A stretch of 10,466 nt of DNA, from NCBI GenBank assembly GCA_963590855.1, contig CAVAQT010000052.1, positions 1-10,466 of the forward strand. Direction: 5' to 3'. Under the pieces are notes generated by a model, which had not been told where the DNA came from, ran no database searches, and worked only from the letters and a program-made list of their open reading frames with translations. Numbering within the stretch: position 1 is the stretch's first letter; every line of letters starts with the position of its first letter. This DNA is from Ruminococcus_C sp963590855. Lineage in GTDB: Bacteria; Bacillota; Clostridia; Oscillospirales; Ruminococcaceae. Made by a program: the position numbers and the translations under genes. Shown here piece after piece: positions 6,949 to 10,466 of the stretch.

Positions 6949-7836
6949 TTAATATTTTACTTTGCCTTCTGCGACTGCCTTCAGATGTGCACCATAAGGT
7001 GATTTTCCGTATCTTGCAGCCGATTCCAAAAGCTTTTCCTTGGTGATCCATTTGTTGATAAAGGCGATTTCCTCCGGAGCAGAAATTTCAATGCCCTGGC
7101 GATTCTGCACCATGCGTACAAAATCAGATGCCTCCAACAGACTGTCCATGGTGCCAGTATCCAGCCATGCAAAACCACGTCCCAAAAGCTGTACGTCCAG
7201 AAGGTTTGCATCCAGGTACATCTCGTTCAGTGTCGTGATTTCCAGCTCGCCTCTTGCAGAAGGCTTGACTTGATTTGCCTTTGCGCTGACACCCTTGGGA
7301 TAGAAGTAAAGACCTGTTACGGCATAATTGCTTTTCGGCTCTGCCGGCTTTTCTTCAATAGAGAGTGCGTGACCGTTTTCGTCAAAGTCAACTACGCCGA
7401 AACGCTCCGGATCGGGCACATAGTAGCCAAATACCGTTGCTCTGTCATTTTCTTCCGCATTCTTTCTTGCCGCACGAAGAATCGAGCCAAAGCCGTTGCC
7501 ATAGAAAATGTTGTCGCCGAGCACCATTGCACAGGCGTCATCCCCAATGAACTCTTCTCCCAGAATAAAGGCCTGCGCCAGTCCGTCTGGGGAAGGCTGT
7601 ACCTTGTAGCTCAAATGGATGCCATACTGAGAGCCGTCCCCGAGAAGTCTCTCGAAATTCGGCAGATCTGTCGGGGTGGAGATAATGAGGATATCCTTGA
7701 TTCCAGCCAGCATCAAGGTAGACAACGGATAATACACCATAGGCTTGTCATACACCGGCAAAAGCTGTTTGCTTGTTACCATTGTCAACGGATAAAGTCT
7801 TGTGCCGGAACCACCGGCGAGAATAATACCTTTCAT
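6949..7836 (-). CDS. rfbA: Glucose-1-phosphate thymidylyltransferase
   Basis: RfbA/RmlA joins dTTP and glucose-1-phosphate to give dTDP-glucose, the committed first step of the rhamnose pathway and usually the step inhibited by dTDP-rhamnose. The 295-residue protein starts with ILAGGSGTRLYPLT (5-18), followed by SKQLLPVYDKPM (22-33), LGDNIFYG (106-113, metal Asp108), EEKPAEPKSNYAVTGLYFY (161-179), GELEITTLN (196-204) and WLDTGT (224-229). These are the nucleotide, metal and sugar-phosphate sites of the family. The ATG at 7836 has AAAGGAG about 6 nt upstream, which overlaps the end of ugd; the two genes are 11 nt apart. Length is normal and function confident. Confidence 0.98.
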   Translation of the reverse strand: MKGIILAGGSGTRLYPLTMVTSKQLLPVYDKPMVYYPLSTLMLAGIKDILIISTPTDLPNFERLLGDGSQYGIHLSYKVQPSPDGLAQAFILGEEFIGDDACAMVLGDNIFYGNGFGSILRAARKNAEENDRATVFGYYVPDPERFGVVDFDENGHALSIEEKPAEPKSNYAVTGLYFYPKGVSAKANQVKPSARGELEITTLNEMYLDANLLDVQLLGRGFAWLDTGTMDSLLEASDFVRMVQNRQGIEISAPEEIAFINKWITKEKLLESAARYGKSPYGAHLKAVAEGKVKY

Positions 7837-7847
7837 AAACGCTCCTT

Positions 7848-9083
7848 TTAATCTCTCCTAAAAATATCACGTGTATAAACCTTATCCTGGACATCATCCA
7901 GACAAGAATCATATCGATTTGCAATAATAGAGTCTGACAATGACTTAAACTTATCCAGATCATTGACAACCAGACTGCCGAAGAAAGTATCGCCGTCTTT
8001 GAGTGTCGGCTCATAGATAATGACAGAAGCACCCTTTGCTTTTACACGCTTCATGACGCCTTGAATAGAACTCTGACGGAAATTATCAGAATTTGACTTC
8101 ATAGTCAGCCGGTAAACACCGACAGTAACCTTTTTTTCCTTGGAACTGTCATACTCTGTATTACCTTCGTATGCATAGTAGCCGGCTTTTTTCAAGACAT
8201 TGTCTGCAATAAAATCTTTTCTGGTTTTGTTGGATTCTACAATTGCAGAAATCATGTTTTGCGGAACATCCTGGAAGTTTGCAAGCAACTGCTTGGTATC
8301 CTTGGGCAGGCAATAGCCGCCATATCCAAACGAAGGGTTGTTGTAATGCGTTCCGATTCTTGGATCAAGGCAAACACCATTTATAATTTCCTGTGTGTTT
8401 AAGCCTTTGCTTTCCGCATAAGTATCCAGTTCATTAAAGTAAGACACTCTCAGAGCAAGATAAGTATTCGCAAAAAGTTTTACAGCTTCTGCTTCCGTGA
8501 ATCCCATGAAAAGGGTATCGATATTTTCCTTCAATGCGCCCTGCTGCAAAAGAGAGGCAAATTCCTTCGCTTGGCTTTCAGAATCCTGATCACAGGAAAC
8601 AATGATTCTGGATGGGTAGAGATTATCATAAAGTGCCTTTGATTCCCGCAGAAATTCCGGGCTGAATATAATATTCTTCGTCTTGTATTTTTCACGAACC
8701 GATTTTGTATACCCAACCGGAATTGTTGATTTGATAATCATCATTGCATTTGGGTTTACCTTTAATACCAGTTCGATTACTGCTTCCACTGCACTGCAAT
8801 CAAAGAAGTTCTTCTGACTGTCATAATTGGTAGGCGCTGCAATAATCACAAAATCAGCGTTTTTGTACGCCATTTCGCCATCGAGTGTAGCTGTTAAATC
8901 CAAATCCTTTTCAGCCAGATACTTTTCGATGTACTCGTCCTGAATCGGAGACTTTCGTTGATTTATCAAGTCAACTTTTTCCGGTATAATGTCTACTGCA
9001 TATACCTTGTTATTCTGTGCAAGCAATACTGCAAGGCTTAGTCCTACATAACCTGTTCCTGCGACTGCGATGTTCTTTTTCAC
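7848..9083 (-). CDS. ugd: UDP-glucose 6-dehydrogenase
   Basis: Ugd oxidises UDP-glucose twice with NAD to UDP-glucuronate, a precursor of acidic surface polysaccharides. The 411-residue protein has an N-terminal Rossmann domain with GTGYVG (9-14) and the acidic ribose site AVDI (29-32). Then come KSTIPVG (118-124), SPEFLRES (141-148), a helix with Lys202 and Asn206 (VKLFANTYLALR), and the catalytic Cys258 in GYGGYCLPKDTKQL (253-266), followed by the C-terminal UDP-binding domain. RESKALYDNLYPSRII and the compact size match the short bacterial UDP-glucose group rather than the UDP-ManNAc dehydrogenases. The start is GTG at 9083, with AGGGTGAT just upstream (about 9088-9094). It is the first gene of the operon. 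UDP-glucose as substrate is inferred from family pattern. Confidence 0.95.
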   Translation of the reverse strand: MKKNIAVAGTGYVGLSLAVLLAQNNKVYAVDIIPEKVDLINQRKSPIQDEYIEKYLAEKDLDLTATLDGEMAYKNADFVIIAAPTNYDSQKNFFDCSAVEAVIELVLKVNPNAMMIIKSTIPVGYTKSVREKYKTKNIIFSPEFLRESKALYDNLYPSRIIVSCDQDSESQAKEFASLLQQGALKENIDTLFMGFTEAEAVKLFANTYLALRVSYFNELDTYAESKGLNTQEIINGVCLDPRIGTHYNNPSFGYGGYCLPKDTKQLLANFQDVPQNMISAIVESNKTRKDFIADNVLKKAGYYAYEGNTEYDSSKEKKVTVGVYRLTMKSNSDNFRQSSIQGVMKRVKAKGASVIIYEPTLKDGDTFFGSLVVNDLDKFKSLSDSIIANRYDSCLDDVQDKVYTRDIFRRD

Positions 9084-9232
9084 TGTATCACCCTACTAAC
9101 TTAAATTTAAAAGCGCAATAAATATATGAAATTATCATTCATAGTTTATGTTTCAAATAATCCAAGCACAATATCTTTAAAGGAAAGAGCATAACCGACT
9201 TCTGCCGACTGCCTGTACCTATATAACTATAT
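9084..9232 (-). other. Long 5' leader of the polysaccharide operon
   Basis: If transcription starts about 7 nt after the -10 box, the mRNA has a leader of about 150 nt before the ugd GTG. It is AT-rich near the gene. I see no known riboswitch, no clear attenuator hairpin with a T-run, and no RfaH ops-like element. Its notable elements are the promoter-proximal repeats listed separately. The transcript end is predicted, not observed. Confidence 0.45.
9195..9210. repeat. Paired CCGACT direct repeats at 10-bp period
   Basis: CCGACT occurs at 9195-9200 and 9205-9210, exactly one helical turn apart, about 20-40 nt downstream of the predicted transcription start. CTGCC also occurs twice in the same stretch. 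This could be a protein or RNA-binding element; the repeats are short, so chance is possible. Confidence 0.35.
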
Positions 9233-9233
9233 A
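9220..9233. repeat. TATATA-AC-TATATA inverted repeat at the predicted transcription start
   Basis: Two perfect 6-bp arms with a 2-nt centre lie just downstream of the -10 box and cover the predicted start point. The position is right for a repressor operator, but AT-only arms arise easily by chance and no regulator gene is in the window. Confidence 0.35.
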
Positions 9234-9238
9234 AAGTA

Positions 9239-9267
9239 ATTATACCACACGCCCCTACAAGTGTCAA
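9239..9267 (-). promoter_or_regulatory. Consensus sigma-A type promoter driving the polysaccharide operon
   Basis: On the minus strand TTGACA (9267-9262) and TATAAT (9244-9239) are both perfect and separated by exactly 17 bp, with TGG directly before TATAAT giving an extended -10. Transcription should start near 9232 and read into ugd and the genes after it. Such a strong match predicts high basal activity unless it is repressed or controlled in the leader. Confidence 0.9.
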
Positions 9268-9419
9268 GCAAATCCCTCGACAAATGCGCCAGCAAACCGA
9301 AAAAATAACACCAAAAAATTAAATTTTTCTGTTCATATTGTCAATTTCCCGCTGTAATATCTGCCAATTTCGCTGAAACTCACGCTGCGGAGCGAAAAAG
9401 CAGCATTTTCTGCACCATC
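9268..9419. other. Intergenic stretch with no gene seen
   Basis: This stretch separates the upstream terminator from the ugd promoter. I see no plausible coding frame or RNA gene. It holds an AT-rich tract (about 9311-9328), a weak imperfect direct repeat (CAATTTCCCGCTG at 9342-9354 and CAATTTCGCTG at 9365-9375), and a tiny CGCT/AGCG stem without a T-run. None is strong enough to name. Confidence 0.6.
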
Positions 9420-9450
9420 AAAAAAGCCCGATGGATCACCTTCCATCGGG
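9420..9450 (-). terminator. Intrinsic terminator ending the upstream transcription unit
   Basis: A perfect 9-bp stem (CCCGATGGA at 9427-9435 with TCCATCGGG at 9442-9450) and a 6-nt loop are followed on the minus strand by C and six T (9425-9420). It lies 48 nt after the stop at 9499 and stops reads from the lipoprotein side before they reach the ugd promoter. On the plus strand no T-run follows, so it looks one-directional. Confidence 0.92.
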
Positions 9451-9498
9451 TAAAAAATCATTTTAAATTCGGGTGATTTGCGCTTTCAGAGCGGAAAC

Positions 9499-9852
9499 TC
9501 AGTCTTCTGCCGCCTGCTCTTCTGTCACCATTGTCTTTCGCTTGATGCCCAGGTAGCAGCGCTTGGGGTTGGCATCGCTGCTTTTGCGCTTGCGGCCGGA
9601 CTTCAGCTGTAACTCCGCTCTGACGGCCTTCGCAAAGGCATCGTAGTTCGGGAAGCAGTACGCATAGCTCTCATCCAGGGCATATTCCTTGTAGTCGGCG
9701 TACATATCTTCGGTGAAAATGTAGTCATCGTCGTTCTCGGTGCGTACATAGCAGGCCGTAAAGAAGAAGTCCAGAGACTTGCTGGTGCTGCGGCTGACTG
9801 CCGTGGGCGGCACATAGCTGTCATAGTTTTCGCCCTCTTTGCGTTTGGAATA
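9499..9852 (-). pseudogene. 3' remnant of a possible phage/plasmid-type protein (primase-like C-terminus?)
   Basis: An open frame of about 117 codons begins directly after the lipoprotein stop and ends at a TGA (9501-9499), then the terminator. It has no own start with a ribosome site. The internal GTG at 9813 lacks one, and the encoded sequence before it (KRKEGENYDSYVPPTAV) looks like continuing protein, so this is probably the tail of a gene whose 5' part is lost. The sequence has an acidic centre (FTEDMYADYKEYALDES), FPNYDAFAKAVRAEL, and a basic tail (SGRKRK, KRCYLGIKRK). This layout recalls the C-terminal winged-helix part of phage/plasmid primases, but I cannot confirm that family. GC is high (63% in counted line 9541-9600) against 28% in part of the lipoprotein gene (line 10081-10140). 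Decay status and origin are inference. Confidence 0.5.
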
Positions 9853-10356
9853 TCATTTTTCAGCATTTGCAGTTGTTGGCGCTTCTTCATTTTCTTCACA
9901 AGCTTTTCGGTTAATTTCATCTATTTCTTCTGCCCAATCAGGCAATTCATCAACTAAATGAAATGTTATTTTATCTCCAACGCTGATATTGTCAATGAAT
10001 GATTCGGTTACTTCAGCAGTACATTTTTCCTTATCAAAATGACATTCTGCTCTCAGTAAGATTTGATTCATATCAACAAGAAAATGATTTTCTTTAAGCA
10101 TATCATAATCACTAATGATAAGTCCGGAGCCATAATCAAATTCAAGACTAATATGATAAATGGTTTCAGTTGTTTTTAAAACGCCTAAACAGATATTATA
10201 CTCTCCATCGTACATAACAGAAAAAAATATATTTTGATCAACTGTAATCCACCTTGTATCATCCTGATTTCTTGGTTTTACATCGTCATGCATGTCACAT
10301 GACGAAAGAATTGCAGATAATACAATTGCAAGAAAAACATGAGCAATCCTTTTCAC
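9853..10356 (-). CDS. Small predicted lipoprotein of unknown function
   Basis: The 167-residue protein starts with MKRIAHVFLAIVLSAILSSC: a short basic start, a hydrophobic core, and a lipobox LSSC with the lipidated Cys at 20, so it should be exported and anchored on the outer face of the membrane. The mature part is acidic (DDVKPRNQDD after the Cys; EEIDEINRKACEENEEAP near the end) and appears beta-rich, with FSVMYDGEYNICLGVL and YHISLEFDYGSGLIISDYD, but I recognise no family. The start is GTG at 10356, with AAGGAG about 8 nt upstream, a good site. The gene is markedly AT-rich and lies between two gene remnants, so it probably came in by recombination. Intact reading frame and signals support expression; its role is unknown. 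A link to the polysaccharide operon is not shown, since a terminator lies between them. Confidence 0.8.
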   Translation of the reverse strand: MKRIAHVFLAIVLSAILSSCDMHDDVKPRNQDDTRWITVDQNIFFSVMYDGEYNICLGVLKTTETIYHISLEFDYGSGLIISDYDMLKENHFLVDMNQILLRAECHFDKEKCTAEVTESFIDNISVGDKITFHLVDELPDWAEEIDEINRKACEENEEAPTTANAEK

Positions 10357-10387
10357 TGTTAAAACTCCTTAGTACAAATAGTAAGAT

Positions 10388-10466
10388 GTAGTTCTTCTCT
10401 TCGATCTGCTGTAAGGCTTCATCACATTTGGCAAACATTCTTTGTTCGAGCACCACAGCGTACTCT
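10388..10466 (-). pseudogene. Truncated C-terminal remnant of a PD-(D/E)XK / AAA-ATPase-like protein
   Basis: From the right edge the minus strand encodes EYAVVLEQRMFAKCDEALQQ then IEEKNY. The segment CDEALQQIEEKNY is the hallmark near the C-terminus of AAA-ATPase-like proteins with a PD-(D/E)XK nuclease domain (PF09820/PF08011 type). The preceding YAVVLE corresponds to the strand that carries the ExK motif, but here it reads LEQR and the spacing to CDEAL is shorter than I would expect. After KNY the usual GIAF-type strand is missing. The frame runs on without family resemblance into the lipoprotein gene to a TGA at 10297-10295. It seems the 3' end was lost or replaced by the lipoprotein segment. 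The rest of the gene lies outside the window, so the extent of damage is unknown. Confidence 0.5.

Noticed and set aside
5244..7046. 600-codon open frame on the plus strand opposite rfbB and rfbD
   Set aside because: It lies entirely antisense to two clear enzymes with all motifs intact; its length follows from codon bias in the GC-rich rfb genes, and its protein shows no recognisable domain.
7270..7851. 193-codon plus-strand frame opposite rfbA
   Set aside because: Antisense shadow of a well-supported gene, with no ribosome site or family resemblance.
9107..9192. Two tiny overlapping frames (17 and 11 residues) in the ugd leader, as a leader-peptide system
   Set aside because: Neither has a ribosome site, no run of regulatory codons is seen, and no alternative hairpins follow.
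9373..9390. CGCT/AGCG mini-hairpin followed by A-run upstream of the ugd promoter
   Set aside because: A 4-bp stem without a T-run on the strand that would need it; not a terminator.
9603..9920. 105-codon minus-strand frame overlapping the lipoprotein end and the GC-rich tail
   Set aside because: It is in another frame across a composition break, rich in Arg/Ala/Thr without domain features, and lacks a convincing start.
1..10466. CRISPR arrays, tRNA or rRNA genes, insertion-sequence ends
   Set aside because: I looked for regularly spaced repeats, cloverleaf arms and terminal inverted repeats with transposase frames and found none I could support.

Overview
The window looks like a stretch of chromosome from a Gram-positive Clostridia-type bacterium. 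An Oscillospiraceae/Ruminococcus-like gut or rumen organism is my best guess, but this is inference from gene content, purine-rich ribosome sites (AAGGAG, GAGGT), mixed base composition and lipoprotein style. No ribosomal or taxonomic marker is present. Every gene I can support lies on the minus strand, so transcription runs from high to low coordinates.

Right edge (about 9420-10466): a mosaic of gene remnants and one small gene. It holds the broken 3' part of a PD-(D/E)XK/AAA-ATPase-like gene (10388-10466), an intact small lipoprotein gene of unknown function (9853-10356), and a GC-rich 3' remnant of a possible phage/plasmid-type gene (9499-9852) with no start of its own. An intrinsic terminator (9420-9450) closes this block.

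Middle and left (1-9267): a surface polysaccharide operon. It starts at a consensus sigma-A type promoter (TTGACA, 17 bp, TATAAT, extended -10; 9239-9267) with a leader of about 150 nt. In transcription order the genes are ugd (UDP-glucose 6-dehydrogenase), rfbA, rfbB, rfbD and rfbC (the complete dTDP-L-rhamnose pathway), three family-2-like glycosyltransferases (4350-3580, 3510-2686, 2622-1783, the last resembling rhamnosyltransferases), a TuaB/WzxC-type flippase (1786-344), and the N-terminal end of a polytopic membrane protein running off the left edge (282-1), possibly the polymerase. Most genes are 1-70 nt apart or overlap (TAATG at rfbD/rfbC, ATGA at glycosyltransferase/flippase), and no strong terminator separates them.

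Together the genes describe a polymer made from UDP-glucuronate and dTDP-rhamnose. Cytoplasmic enzymes make the two precursors, the transferases build a lipid-linked repeat unit, and the flippase exports it for polymerisation. The set resembles a teichuronic-acid-like locus (TuaB/TuaD/TuaG-type proteins) with a rhamnose supply added. No initiating phosphoglycosyltransferase and no chain-length regulator are visible here. The rfb genes are GC-richer than the transferases downstream, which suggests modular assembly. I see no clearly new system. The points most worth checking are the remnant-rich right edge, the promoter/leader, and the divergent middle glycosyltransferase.
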